A DNA stretch of 64,000 nt from Rhodococcus sp. KRD162 (GTDB lineage Bacteria; Actinomycetota; Actinomycetes; Mycobacteriales; Mycobacteriaceae): the NCBI RefSeq assembly GCF_017168335.1, contig NZ_JABFAU010000003.1:709561-773560 (forward strand). Reading direction: 5' to 3'. The notes below the pieces were generated by a model, which searched no databases, was not told the origin of the DNA, and worked only from the letters and a program-made list of their open reading frames with translations. The stretch's first letter is position 1. Every line of letters starts with the position of its first letter. Of this stretch, positions 1 to 11,248 are shown piece after piece. Made by a program: the position numbers and the translations under genes.

Positions 1-432
1 ATTCGAAGCTCTCCGCGATCGTTCCGATGCCTTTCTCGCCGAGCACGATTGCCGCCCCACAGTGCTACTGATACCGCTGGGGAGCGTCGCCGAACACAAC
101 GTTCGAACCACGTTCGCGTCGAACCTGTTGGCGTCCGGCGGAATCGAGGCCGTGAACCCCGGGCCGTTGACCGTGGACGCCATCGCCGGATCGGTCGAGG
201 CCTCCGGAGCCTCCGTCGCCGTGGTGTGCGGCACCGACAGCAGATACACCGAGGAGGCCGCCACAGCCGTGGATGCACTGCGCGCGGCGGGTGTTTCACA
301 GGTACTGCTTGCCGGACCGGAGAAGATCTTCGCCGGCATCGAAGGCGCGTCACGCCCCGATGGCTTCCTGACCGCGAAGGTCGATGCCGTCGCCGTGCTG
401 ACCGAACTTCTCGACACGCTGGGAGCGAAGAA

Positions 433-436
<4 letters not shown>
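1..436 (+). CDS. mutA: Methylmalonyl-CoA mutase small subunit, 3' end (5' truncated)
   Basis: Only the C-terminal part is in the window; the open frame enters from the left edge with its first full codon at base 2. The visible residues look like the B12-binding-type Rossmann domain that ends the non-catalytic small subunit (segments such as [15 protein letters not shown] and [11 protein letters not shown]). In this family the small subunit has lost the cobalamin-binding DxHxxG and stabilises the large subunit. No DxHxxG is seen here, which fits. The stop overlaps the GTG of the next gene (GTGA), as expected for the mutAB pair of the methylmalonyl-CoA/succinyl-CoA interconversion used in propionate and odd-chain fatty acid metabolism. 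Confidence 0.85.
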
Positions 437-2703
<2,267 letters not shown>

Positions 2704-2705
2704 AC

Positions 2706-3740
2706 ATGGGTGCTCCGAACAAAGGCCTGGGTTCTCCCGACGGTGCGGGGTCCAACCGTGGCCGCAGCATCGACATCGACGCGGTTGCCGAATCGGTCCG
2801 AGCGAACGAGCGATCCGGTCTGGCCAGAGCCATCACGCTGGTCGAATCGACACGATCGGACCATCGGGACCTGGCGCAGCAATTGCTGCTGCGCGTACTG
2901 CCGGATGCGGGCGGCTCCCACCGGGTCGGGATCACGGGAGTGCCGGGGGTCGGCAAGTCGACGTTCATCGATGCGCTCGGTATGCGCTTGATCGAGAACG
3001 GGCACCGCGTCGCGGTGCTGGCAGTCGACCCGTCGTCGACGCGAACCGGCGGCTCGATTCTGGGTGACAAGACCAGGATGTCACGCCTGGCAGTGCAGGA
3101 GAACGCCTACATTCGGCCGTCTCCTACCTCCGGCACTCTGGGCGGAGTGGCGCGGGCGACCCGAGAGACGATCGTCCTGCTCGAAGCCGCCGGTTTCGAC
3201 GTCATTCTCGTCGAGACGGTTGGCGTCGGTCAGTCCGAGGTCACCGTGGCCAACATGGTGGACTGCTTCACGTTCCTCACCCTTGCACGCACCGGAGATC
3301 AATTGCAGGGCATCAAGAAAGGCGTTCTGGAACTCGCGGATCTGGTAGCGGTCAACAAGGCAGACGGCAAACACGCGACCGATGCGAAGAACGCTGCGCG
3401 GGAGTTGGCGGGTGCTCTGCGACTGATCTATCCACACGACGCGGTCTGGAAGCCGCCCGTATTGACGATGAGTGCCATCGAGGGCACCGGACTCGACGAG
3501 TACTGGGATACTGTGCTGCGGCACCGGCAAGTGCTCACCGACGCAGGGGAATTCGCGGAGAAGCGTCGCAGGCAGCAGGTCGATTGGACGTGGACGATGG
3601 TCAATGATCAACTGCTGCGTCGGCTGGCCCGGAATCCATCGGTCGAGGCAATTCGCGGCGACGTCGAATCCCGTGTGCGCGACGGTTCCTTGACCGCCGC
3701 GCTTGCGGCCCAGCAGTTACTCGACGCGTTCGATTCCTGA
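2706..3740 (+). CDS. meaB: MeaB/ArgK-type P-loop GTPase, methylmalonyl-CoA mutase chaperone
   Basis: 344 aa, ATG two bases after the mutB stop. The G domain has a P-loop GVPGVGKS at residues 78-85, a DPSS switch region typical of the SIMIBI/G3E class, and the guanine-recognition NKAD. Family members gate adenosylcobalamin delivery to methylmalonyl-CoA mutase and protect or reactivate it. The older name 'LAO/AO transport system ATPase ArgK' is a misannotation. Position immediately after mutB supports the mutase role. The last 24 bases overlap the 3' end of the convergent nucleoside hydrolase gene. Confidence 0.94.
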   Translation: MGAPNKGLGSPDGAGSNRGRSIDIDAVAESVRANERSGLARAITLVESTRSDHRDLAQQLLLRVLPDAGGSHRVGITGVPGVGKSTFIDALGMRLIENGHRVAVLAVDPSSTRTGGSILGDKTRMSRLAVQENAYIRPSPTSGTLGGVARATRETIVLLEAAGFDVILVETVGVGQSEVTVANMVDCFTFLTLARTGDQLQGIKKGVLELADLVAVNKADGKHATDAKNAARELAGALRLIYPHDAVWKPPVLTMSAIEGTGLDEYWDTVLRHRQVLTDAGEFAEKRRRQQVDWTWTMVNDQLLRRLARNPSVEAIRGDVESRVRDGSLTAALAAQQLLDAFDS

Positions 3741-4781
3741 GTCTCGTGCTGCGGGATACAGCCGTGCTGCGAGCGCTCCGACCCGTTCGATCAGCTCGTC
3801 GAAGAATGCCTGCGGATCGGTGTGGGTTGCGATCGCGGCATTGGGCTCCTTACCCCACATTCCGCGCCAGTCCGCGACTGTCGTTCCGCGCGTGAGGGTT
3901 CCGGTGAGTTCGACATCGACGGTGGCATGTCGATAGGTGGCGATGCCGGGTTCCACGGCAACTGCGGCCGCAAACGGATCGTGCATGTGCGCCAAGAATC
4001 CCTGATCGTGATCGCGATGGAATTCCATGTAGAACCGCACTGCATCGGAGAAGTGCCGCACGATCGGATTCGGCGCGGTCGATCGAATGTGCGGCGCGTC
4101 GGCCGGCGAGATGACCTCCGGCACCGGGCTTCCGGCGCGTACGGCAAGTCGTCGGATGTGTTCGGGCGTCATCTCGATGGTTTCGGTGATGTCGAGCGCA
4201 CACACGATCGGTCGTCGTTCCGGCGGCAGTCCGGAAAAGGCGGCGAACACCTCGGCGGCAGCCTCGGGGTCGACCGCAATGTTCCATTCGCTCGTCGGCG
4301 TGGTGTTGCCCTGGTGCTGGAACGCCCCGCCCATCAGCACCAACCGATTCAGCAGTCGAGGCAGTTCGGGATCACGGCGAATCGCCAGTGCGAGATTGGT
4401 CAGCGGCCCGGTGACGAGGCCGGTGATCTCGCCCGGTCGTGAACGCACCAGTTCGATCCACATCCTCGTGGCGTCTCGCGAGGACAGTGAGCGCTGTGAG
4501 ACCGGCAGTTCGGCGTAGCCGATGCCCTGCGGTCCGTGGGTGTCTTCGGTGGTCATCAGTGGTGCCACCAACGGAACTTGTGCGCCGAGTGCGACTTCGA
4601 TGTCGTCCGCTCGGCACAGATCCAGCCAGGCCAGGTTGTTCGCGGCAACCTGATCGACCGGCACGTTTCCGGCGGTGGAGGCGATTCCGAGTATCTCCGC
4701 GTCTTCGGTCGCGAGCAGGTAGAGCAGCGCGAGCGAGTCGTCGATGCCGGTGTCGACGTCGACGATCAAGGGGGTGTTCAC
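3717..4781 (-). CDS. Nucleoside hydrolase (inosine/uridine-preferring family)
   Basis: 354 aa from a GTG at 4781. The open frame continues far upstream, but recognisable protein begins at VNTPLIVDVDTGIDDS. The calcium-binding DVDTGIDD signature is at residues 8-15, followed by the GPLTNLALA and late-domain segments usual for this fold. Enzymes of the family hydrolyse the N-glycosidic bond of ribonucleosides for salvage. Substrate preference cannot be read from sequence alone. The start overlaps the stop of the upstream OsmC-like gene by four bases (GTGA), so the two are translationally coupled. Confidence 0.9.
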   Translation of the reverse strand: MNTPLIVDVDTGIDDSLALLYLLATEDAEILGIASTAGNVPVDQVAANNLAWLDLCRADDIEVALGAQVPLVAPLMTTEDTHGPQGIGYAELPVSQRSLSSRDATRMWIELVRSRPGEITGLVTGPLTNLALAIRRDPELPRLLNRLVLMGGAFQHQGNTTPTSEWNIAVDPEAAAEVFAAFSGLPPERRPIVCALDITETIEMTPEHIRRLAVRAGSPVPEVISPADAPHIRSTAPNPIVRHFSDAVRFYMEFHRDHDQGFLAHMHDPFAAAVAVEPGIATYRHATVDVELTGTLTRGTTVADWRGMWGKEPNAAIATHTDPQAFFDELIERVGALAARLYPAARDSGIERVE

Positions 4782-5248
4782 GACGCTACTTCGGTGGTCG
4801 GGACGTGCCGGACCGGAAAATTGACCGATCGTGCGATGAAGCACTTGGCCGACGCGGCGGCGTGCAGTTCCTCGGCGCGGTGGGTCATCGACGGATCGGC
4901 GATCGTGACGGTCGGGGCGAGCGTGACCTCGACGAACTGCCCGGATCCGTCGGATTGCTCGGTCATCACACCGGTGGGGGAGTCGACGTAGTCGGTGACG
5001 GTCACGCCGGAGGCCGCGGCAAGTCCGAGGTACCACAGCATGTGACAGCTCGACAGTGACGCCACGAGCAGCTCTTCCGGATTCCACCGTTGCGGATCGC
5101 CGCGAAAGCTCGGATCGGAACTCGCGTGGAGATCCGGTTTGCCTGGAGCAGTCACGAGGTGATCGCGGTCGTAGGTCGTGAGGCCGGACGTTCCTTCGCC
5201 GCGGTTGCCCGTCCAGTGCACAGTCAGCCCGTAGTTGTGGTTCGGCAC
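4778..5248 (-). CDS. OsmC/Ohr family protein
   Basis: 156 aa, GTG start. It contains the OsmC-like arrangement: an N-terminal beta region, a WNPEELLVASLSSCHM segment with the first reactive Cys in SSCHM, and a second Cys near residue 136 in AKCFIARS. OsmC and Ohr proteins are thiol peroxidases that reduce organic hydroperoxides in the cytoplasm. This one resembles the general OsmC branch rather than classical Ohr, so substrate is open. It precedes and overlaps the nucleoside hydrolase gene; no functional link is known to me. No clear promoter was identified in the 200 bp shared with the divergent transporter gene. Confidence 0.85.
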   Translation of the reverse strand: MPNHNYGLTVHWTGNRGEGTSGLTTYDRDHLVTAPGKPDLHASSDPSFRGDPQRWNPEELLVASLSSCHMLWYLGLAAASGVTVTDYVDSPTGVMTEQSDGSGQFVEVTLAPTVTIADPSMTHRAEELHAAASAKCFIARSVNFPVRHVPTTEVAS

Positions 5249-5412
5249 AGGCCCATACTGCCAGCTCCGAGCTGAACGGGTCCGCTGCGGCCCAGCCGTC
5301 TATGTCCGCATTGACTCAATTGCCCCAATTATCAACGTGCTGTGGCATATTCGTCGATCGGTAACTCACCTGGGCCGATGCTGCCCGAGTGTCGCGGACT
5401 TGCCGGCGGGCA

Positions 5413-5442
5413 TTGTGATCGTGTCGTTTTACTGGCTAACGT
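5413..5442 (+). promoter_or_regulatory. Candidate promoter of the ProP-like gene (leaderless)
   Basis: TTGTGA (5413-5418), an 18-bp spacer and TAACGT (5437-5442). Six bases then separate the -10 from the ATG at 5449, so transcription would begin at or next to the start codon. This supports the upstream ATG over the internal ATG at 5545. Confidence 0.5.
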
Positions 5443-5448
5443 TGATGA

Positions 5449-6954
5449 ATGACGGTAGCGCAAGGACCTGACACAGCCCCACCCCGGAAGCGGTGGGGAC
5501 GGCGACACGTCCAGCATCTTCGGCGCAATGCGTTCTCCGAGCGCATGCGGCACAAGCCTGCACTGTCAGAGGAGAGCATCACCGTCGTAGATCAGCCGAT
5601 GCTCAAGCGTGCTGTGTCGGCCGCCGCCCTCGGCAACACGATGGAGTGGTTCGACTTCGGCGTCTACGGCTATTTGGCAGCAACTCTGGGCAAGGTGTTC
5701 TATCCCGATGCCACCCCTGCGGTCCAGCTGATTTCGACGTTCGCAACGTTCGCCGCGGCATTCGTGGTGCGGCCGCTCGGCGGACTGTTCTTCGGACCGT
5801 TGGGGGACCGGATCGGTCGACAGAAGGTTCTCGCCGCCACGATGATCATGATGTCGATCGGCACCCTTGCCGTCGGGCTCATCCCCAGCTACGCCAGCAT
5901 CGGGATCTGGGCACCGATCCTGCTCCTCGTCGCACGGTTGGTTCAAGGGTTCTCCACCGGCGGCGAGTACGGCGGCGCAACGACATTCATCGCTGAGTAT
6001 TCACCGGACAAGCGGCGTGGATTTCTCGGTAGCTGGCTCGATTTCGGGACCTTCGTCGGATACGCCATGGGATCCGGCTTGGTGACGATACTCAACGCCG
6101 TCCTGGGGGACTCCACGATGGTCGAATGGGGCTGGCGCATACCGTTCTTCGTTGCCGGGCCGATGGGCATCGTCGGCCTGTACCTGCGGCTGAAACTCGA
6201 GGACACCCCTGCGTTCCGCAAGCAACTCGACGAGCACGACAGCAAGGTCAAGGCGCAGGAGAGTGGCCGGAAATCGATCGGGAAGATCTTCACCGATCAC
6301 TGGCGGGCTCTGCTGATCTGCATGGGAATCGTGTTGTTGTACAACGTGACCAACTACATGGTGACCTCGTACCTGCCGACGTACTTCACCGAGGTGATCG
6401 GACGCAGTCAACTCAGTGCCGACCTGCTGGTGCTCTCGGCGATGATCGTGGTGGTGTCCATCATCGTCTTCGTGGGCAGGCTCACCGACAGAATAGGCCG
6501 CAAGCCGGTGTTCGTGTTCGGGGCCGTCGGCCAGATAGTTCTGGCCGTGCCCTGCTTCCTGCTGTTACGTGGAAGTGGGTGGGTCGGCCCACTGGTTGCC
6601 TGCCTGGTGCTCGGCATCGTCCTGGCGTGCTTTGCCGCCCCGAGCGCGTCCACGCTGCCGGCGTTGTTCCCCACCCGGATTCGCTACGCAGCGCTCTCGA
6701 TCGGATTCAATCTGTCGGTCTCGATCTTCGGTGGAACGACTCCGCTGGTGACCTCTGCTCTGGTCAGCGCAACCGGGAGCGCGATGGTTCCCGCGTACTA
6801 TCTCATCGTCAGCGGCGTCGTCGGTCTCATCGCACTCGGATTCCTGCGTGAGTCCGCCACCCAACCTCTCGACGGGTCGCCACCCCAAGTGGATTCGGCC
6901 ACGGAAGCAGCCGAGCTCTACAGCGAGGTATCGGCGGTCACCGCCCGCCCGTGA
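5449..6954 (+). CDS. MFS transporter of the ProP (metabolite:H+ symporter) family
   Basis: 501 aa. From about residue 50 the sequence follows Escherichia coli ProP closely: ALGNTMEWFDFGVYGY in TM1, RPLGGLFFGPLGDRIGRQK as the A-motif loop, SIGTLAVGLIPSYASIGIWA, then FSTGGEYGGATTFIAEYS and STLPALFPTRIRY. This indicates twelve transmembrane segments. ProP takes up proline, glycine betaine and ectoine with protons under hyperosmotic stress; the exact substrate here is inferred. The C-terminus lacks the long coiled coil of E. coli ProP. The roughly 55-residue basic N-terminal tail is longer than usual; an internal ATG at 5545 is an alternative start. Confidence 0.88.
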   Translation: MTVAQGPDTAPPRKRWGRRHVQHLRRNAFSERMRHKPALSEESITVVDQPMLKRAVSAAALGNTMEWFDFGVYGYLAATLGKVFYPDATPAVQLISTFATFAAAFVVRPLGGLFFGPLGDRIGRQKVLAATMIMMSIGTLAVGLIPSYASIGIWAPILLLVARLVQGFSTGGEYGGATTFIAEYSPDKRRGFLGSWLDFGTFVGYAMGSGLVTILNAVLGDSTMVEWGWRIPFFVAGPMGIVGLYLRLKLEDTPAFRKQLDEHDSKVKAQESGRKSIGKIFTDHWRALLICMGIVLLYNVTNYMVTSYLPTYFTEVIGRSQLSADLLVLSAMIVVVSIIVFVGRLTDRIGRKPVFVFGAVGQIVLAVPCFLLLRGSGWVGPLVACLVLGIVLACFAAPSASTLPALFPTRIRYAALSIGFNLSVSIFGGTTPLVTSALVSATGSAMVPAYYLIVSGVVGLIALGFLRESATQPLDGSPPQVDSATEAAELYSEVSAVTARP

Positions 6955-6990
6955 TTCGCCGGGACCACCCCGCACCGAGGCTGCTTCACC

Positions 6991-8292
6991 TCACAACCAG
7001 GTTGCCTCGTCGGCTCCCCAAGGGCGTGCCGGAAACGGGTAGTCGGGATACTCGTCGAACACCGGCCTCGCCGCAGTGATACGTCCGTTGGTCACGACGC
7101 AGTCCGGCGGCGGCGTTCGACGCGGACCGTGATGTCGTTCTCGCCCGGGTAGTTGGAGTAGCCATGCTGCTGTTCGGGCCAACGACACCTCGATCGAGGC
7201 GCTCGACCCTGTCCCGCTCGCACGGTCGGCCAGTTCGCCGACGATTCCGGCGGCAAGGAGGTACCCGCTCGCATGGTCGAGCGCCTGAGCCGGGAGTCGC
7301 CCGAGTTCTCCGCCGCTGCCTTCGAGCACCGCGATGCCGGAAGCGGCTTGAACGAGGCTGTCGAAACCCCGCCGCCCGGACCACGGCCCGTGAGTACCCC
7401 AGGCGCTCACCCGCCCGTGCACGACGTCCGCTCGGTGCTCGAGGCCGAAACGTTCGAGAGCGCCCGGTCGGTACCCGGTCACCAGAACGTCTGCGGAGTC
7501 GAGCAATCGCTGGACGCGCGCACTTCCGTCGCGGGTATCCAGATCCACCGAGGCCGAACGTTTGCCCTGCCCGTTCTCCAGGTGCTGCCACTCGATTTCG
7601 GGACGGTGCGGCGAATCGATGCGCAGCACCTCGGCACCGAACAGTGCCAGCGCACGGGTGGCCACCGGGCCGGCGATCACCCGCGTGAGATCGAGTACGC
7701 GGACTCCTGCCAGCGGAGCGGCAGCAGTGCAGCCCCGGAACTCGGGCATGCGGTAGCCGGCGGTGTCGGTGGCGTCTGTGCGCGAGATCAACGGTCCAAG
7801 GCGTGCCGCTGCACCGGCCGGGTGCGCGCGCCACTGCTCCTCCGTTCGAACCTGCACCGCAAGGGCGCCGTGCCGAGCACCTGCCCGTTCGAGTTCGGCA
7901 CCGGTCATTCCCGCCACTCGGTCAGCGAATCGATCTGCGCCGCAGTCGGTGTCGAGTCCGACAGCATCGAGCAGCGCCGTTCGGTGATGGGGATAGTTCG
8001 CGTGTGTTCGGACCCAGCCATCGGACACCGGGAAGAAACCGGACAGATCGGCGAACGGCTGCACCGGTGCACCGCCGATCCGCAGCACCGAGTCGCCCAT
8101 GAACGAGGTGGCTATCCGATCGGGTGACGCACTCGGTGCAGCTGCGCGCGTGTCCGTTCCGCCGGCCGGACGACGACCGAGAGCAGTGCGCATTCTGCCA
8201 ATTTCGGCCGCGAGGGCTCCGACCGACTCCGCCGCGACACGGCCCACCGGCAGTGTCGCGGCGAGAAGATCAGCGCCCGGTCGATGCTTCAT
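6991..8292 (-). CDS. CaiB/BaiF family (class III) CoA-transferase with unusual domain order
   Basis: 433 aa from the ATG at 8292, chosen because it lies just after the upstream gene's stop; a GTG/ATG further upstream (to 8349) would overlap that gene. Residues about 70-130 (DLSGFFPVSDGWVRTHANYP and following) resemble the middle or C-terminal part of CaiB proteins. The usual N-terminal Rossmann start (AGVRVLDLTRVIAGP) appears only near residue 195, followed by the GFDSLVQAASG segment. Class III enzymes transfer CoA between carboxylic acids. Either this is one domain preceded by a half domain, or it is permuted. The substrate is unknown. Confidence 0.8.
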   Translation of the reverse strand: MKHRPGADLLAATLPVGRVAAESVGALAAEIGRMRTALGRRPAGGTDTRAAAPSASPDRIATSFMGDSVLRIGGAPVQPFADLSGFFPVSDGWVRTHANYPHHRTALLDAVGLDTDCGADRFADRVAGMTGAELERAGARHGALAVQVRTEEQWRAHPAGAAARLGPLISRTDATDTAGYRMPEFRGCTAAAPLAGVRVLDLTRVIAGPVATRALALFGAEVLRIDSPHRPEIEWQHLENGQGKRSASVDLDTRDGSARVQRLLDSADVLVTGYRPGALERFGLEHRADVVHGRVSAWGTHGPWSGRRGFDSLVQAASGIAVLEGSGGELGRLPAQALDHASGYLLAAGIVGELADRASGTGSSASIEVSLARTAAWLLQLPGRERHHGPRRTPPPDCVVTNGRITAARPVFDEYPDYPFPARPWGADEATWL

Positions 8293-8311
8293 GACCACTA
8301 CTGACTGCGGG

Positions 8312-9577
8312 TCAGTTGCGCTTGGCCCAGATCTCCATCCCGGCTGCATTCAGGCGATCGATGAGCACGTCTCCGATCGCGGTGGCAGGCGTGAGAACAC
8401 CGCTCGCTTTCGGTAGGGCATCGCCTCCGAACACCAGCGCCAATGCCGACTCCGCGAGCATGACGGCCGTCGCCTTGTACCCCGGATCGCCCGAGGCCTT
8501 GACGCGGGCTCGGTAGCGGGCACCAGAGGTGGTGAGGGTGTACAGGTCGACGGTGAAATGCCCTTTCTCACGGACTTTTTCGCTGGGTCCGGTACCTGGC
8601 TTGGGGAGAACGCGGTCCAGTATCTTTCCCGGCAGAATGGTCATGGCGGACACGCCGACGAACAGTCCGACCGACAACGCACCGGCGAAAAGGAGACTGG
8701 CGAAAGACGATCCGACGCTCATCACTTCGCTGTAGCGAAACTGCTTCCCGTAGGCCCAATCGCGAAGGGCGTTGCTGCGCCGCACCACGCGTGTGTTGTA
8801 CGAGGCCATCACGAAGGGCGCTTTCCAGCCGCGCACACTCGGGTCGATTTTCTTACCGTCGATCAGCACGGTGTCGAGTTGACGACCGAGCTGTGGCTCT
8901 AGTCCACGATCCGGGCTGAGCGAGTACGGCCGAGCGGCGATGCGCCGGGCCTGTTTGTTCTTCTTCATCGCTTCGATCTGCCCGCGCAGGGAGTCGATGG
9001 TGCCGCCGCTGACCCCGCCGGACATCGAGGTGACCACCAGAGTCGTGTCGGTCAGTTCGCCCGCGTTGTCTGCGGTGACAGCCTCGTACAGCGCATGTAC
9101 GCCGATGTCGGACGGGACGGAATCGAATCCACACGAGTGGACGATGCGGGCACCGGTGCGTTGCGCGATCTCGTGGTTGGCGTCGATGCTCGCGCGCGCG
9201 AACAGGACCTCGCCGGTCAGATCGACGTAGTCCGTCCCAGCCTCGGCGCAGGCGGTGGCCAGCGCCAACCCGTACTTCGCGTACGGGCCGACCGTCGTGA
9301 TGACCACACGCGTCGAGCGGGCCATGGCTTCGACGGACGCGATGTCGGTGGCGTCGGCCTCGATCACGGACCACTGTGCGGCCTTCGGGCCGAGTTCTTT
9401 CTGCGTGGCCTGTACCCGAGCGGTCGAGCGTCCGGCCAGCGCGATGCGTGTCTCGGCCGGAGCGTGCTCGGCGAGGTACTTCGCAGTCAGTCGTCCGACG
9501 AAGCCGGTGACACCGTAGACGACGATGTCGTAGGTGCGATCGGGGCCGGTGGTCGAGTCCGAAGCAGGCGAATTCAT
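8312..9577 (-). CDS. Saccharopine dehydrogenase-like NAD(P)-binding protein (trans-acting enoyl reductase family)
   Basis: 421 aa, ATG at 9577. The N-terminus is a Rossmann fold (YDIVVYGVTGFVGRLTAKYL) followed by ALAGRS, a motif shared by the actinobacterial family that includes the trans-acting enoyl reductases of phthiocerol lipid synthesis and Rv2449c-like proteins. Around residues 280-300 is a hydrophobic stretch (FASLLFAGALSVGLFVGVSA) seen in the family and compatible with membrane association. A lipid-modifying reductase role is inferred. No polyketide synthase is nearby, so assignment to a specific lipid is not possible. The CoA-transferase gene follows after 19 bases and may be co-transcribed. 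Confidence 0.82.
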   Translation of the reverse strand: MNSPASDSTTGPDRTYDIVVYGVTGFVGRLTAKYLAEHAPAETRIALAGRSTARVQATQKELGPKAAQWSVIEADATDIASVEAMARSTRVVITTVGPYAKYGLALATACAEAGTDYVDLTGEVLFARASIDANHEIAQRTGARIVHSCGFDSVPSDIGVHALYEAVTADNAGELTDTTLVVTSMSGGVSGGTIDSLRGQIEAMKKNKQARRIAARPYSLSPDRGLEPQLGRQLDTVLIDGKKIDPSVRGWKAPFVMASYNTRVVRRSNALRDWAYGKQFRYSEVMSVGSSFASLLFAGALSVGLFVGVSAMTILPGKILDRVLPKPGTGPSEKVREKGHFTVDLYTLTTSGARYRARVKASGDPGYKATAVMLAESALALVFGGDALPKASGVLTPATAIGDVLIDRLNAAGMEIWAKRN

Positions 9578-9584
9578 AACAGCG

Positions 9585-9613
9585 ACACTAACGCGGTTGC
9601 CGAGGTGAGTCGA
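9585..9613 (-). promoter_or_regulatory. Candidate leaderless promoter of the saccharopine-dehydrogenase-like gene
   Basis: On the minus strand: TCGACT (9613-9608), a 17-bp spacer and TAGTGT (9590-9585), then seven bases to the ATG at 9577. One of the better -35/-10 pairs in the window. Confidence 0.55.
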
Positions 9614-9620
9614 CGTGCCC

Positions 9621-11117
9621 TCAGTTGCTCCAGCTGTGCACCGGCTCTCCGGAGTTCATCAGCGTGACGTAATCGCCCAACATCCCGGCCAGAGCCCGAT
9701 CACGCTTCTCGCCTGCGCGTTCCCGGGCGACCACTGCATTTCTCTGCCAGACCGAGCCGGACTGTTTGGCCAGGCACCGGGCTTCGATCACGCCGAGATA
9801 CCGGGCGCGGACATTCGCATCCACGCCGTAAGCGGTCAACCCGGCGTCGGCCATCGGTAGCAGCCGACGCAACACCAGCTCCTGCGGGCTCACCCAGCCG
9901 ACCTCGGGCCAGTACAGCATCGAATCGAAACCGCCCCGCGCAGCCGAATGGACGTTCTCCTCGGCAGCGTCGAAGGACATCTGGGACCACAGCGGTCGGT
10001 CGGCATCGGCCAACGCGCGCACCGTCCCGTAATAGAACGCCGCATCGGCGAGCGTATCGACCACCGATGGTCCGGCCGGCAGTACGCGGTTCTCGAGCCG
10101 GATGTGGTGGCCGTCGCCCGATCGGTCGTAGATCGGCCGGTTCCATCGATACACGGTTCCGTTGTGCATGCGTAGCTCGGACAGCGACGGCGTCTTACCG
10201 TCGGCGAGAGCGGCCTTGGGGTCCTCGTCGTTGCAGACGGGAAGCAGGGCAGGGAAGTAGCGCGAGTTCTCCTCGAACAGATCGAAGATCGACGTGATCC
10301 ATCGCTCGCCGAACCACACCCGCGGCCGAACACCCTGGTTCTTGAGCTCCTGGGGGCGGGTATCGGTGGCCTGCTCGAACAGTGGAATGCGCGTTTCGTG
10401 CCATAGTGCGCGTCCGGCGAAAAACGGTGAATTTGCGGCCAGTGCCACCTGCACACCCGAGAGTGCCTGTGCCGCATTCCAATACGACGCGAACTCATCC
10501 GGGGCAACCTGCAGGTGCAACTGCACCGACGTGCACGCGGCCTCGGGGAGGATGGTGTCGGTGACGATGTCGAGGTCTTCGGTGTCGCCGGAACCGGGGA
10601 GCCGAACGCCGCCGATCTTCAGCTCGATGTCCTCGCCTCGCGCGGCGAAGATCTGTTGATTGAGCAGGTCGTATCGCGGATTCGCCGAGAGCCATCGATG
10701 CTCGAAGTGCTCCTCGTCCAGTGTCGGAAGCATTCCGATCATGGCAAGGTGGCTGCCCGAGGTACGCGCACGTTCGTCGGCCGCATTCAGCGACCGCCGC
10801 AGATCCGTCTCGAGCTGGGCGATGGATTCGCCTCGCAACGGCCGCGGTTCGACATTGATCTCGATGTTGAACTGGCCCAGTTCTGTCTGATAATCGGGAT
10901 CGGCAATGGCGTCGAGCACCTCGGCATTGGCCATCGACGGTGCCATGTCGTCGTCGACGAGATTGAGCTCGATCTCCATGCCGATCTGAGGTTCCCCGAC
11001 GTGAAAGGTCTCGTCGGCCAACATCATCGCCAGGGCGTCGAGACAATCCTGTACTTTCTGGCGAAATTCGTGCCTGTCCTGCCGGGTGAATTTGCGACGC
11101 TCGACGTCCTCGCCCAT
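9621..11117 (-). CDS. Glutamate-cysteine ligase family (GCS2-type) ATP-dependent ligase
   Basis: 498 aa, ATG at 11117. It shows the carboxylate-amine ligase fold of the GCS2 class: GMEIELNLVDD near residues 45-55, the NIEINVEPR strand, an HLQV metal/ATP segment near the middle, and HIRLENRVLP later. Automatic pipelines call such proteins glutamate-cysteine ligase. Because this organism has mycothiol ligase (mshC) and I see no glutathione synthetase nearby, a true role in glutathione synthesis is doubtful. A different amine or amino-acid acceptor is plausible. It stands alone, 131 bases from the upstream SDR gene. The gap shows no convincing ORF. Confidence 0.8.
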   Translation of the reverse strand: MGEDVERRKFTRQDRHEFRQKVQDCLDALAMMLADETFHVGEPQIGMEIELNLVDDDMAPSMANAEVLDAIADPDYQTELGQFNIEINVEPRPLRGESIAQLETDLRRSLNAADERARTSGSHLAMIGMLPTLDEEHFEHRWLSANPRYDLLNQQIFAARGEDIELKIGGVRLPGSGDTEDLDIVTDTILPEAACTSVQLHLQVAPDEFASYWNAAQALSGVQVALAANSPFFAGRALWHETRIPLFEQATDTRPQELKNQGVRPRVWFGERWITSIFDLFEENSRYFPALLPVCNDEDPKAALADGKTPSLSELRMHNGTVYRWNRPIYDRSGDGHHIRLENRVLPAGPSVVDTLADAAFYYGTVRALADADRPLWSQMSFDAAEENVHSAARGGFDSMLYWPEVGWVSPQELVLRRLLPMADAGLTAYGVDANVRARYLGVIEARCLAKQSGSVWQRNAVVARERAGEKRDRALAGMLGDYVTLMNSGEPVHSWSN

Positions 11118-11248
11118 GGTGACCGCCTATCGGTGCGTCTGAAGGGCCGCCCGCTCACGCAAGACGGCTTCGGCTTCCCGAGTATCGCAGCCTGCGTTCA
11201 TCCGAGGGCGACCCACGGGCGAAATCTTCTTCCCGGCGCGCGTCGGGT

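Noticed and set aside
11127-11201. Possible 24-aa minus-strand peptide between the SDR and GCS2 genes
   Set aside because: No ribosome site, no homology that I recognise, and simply the tail of a shadow frame.
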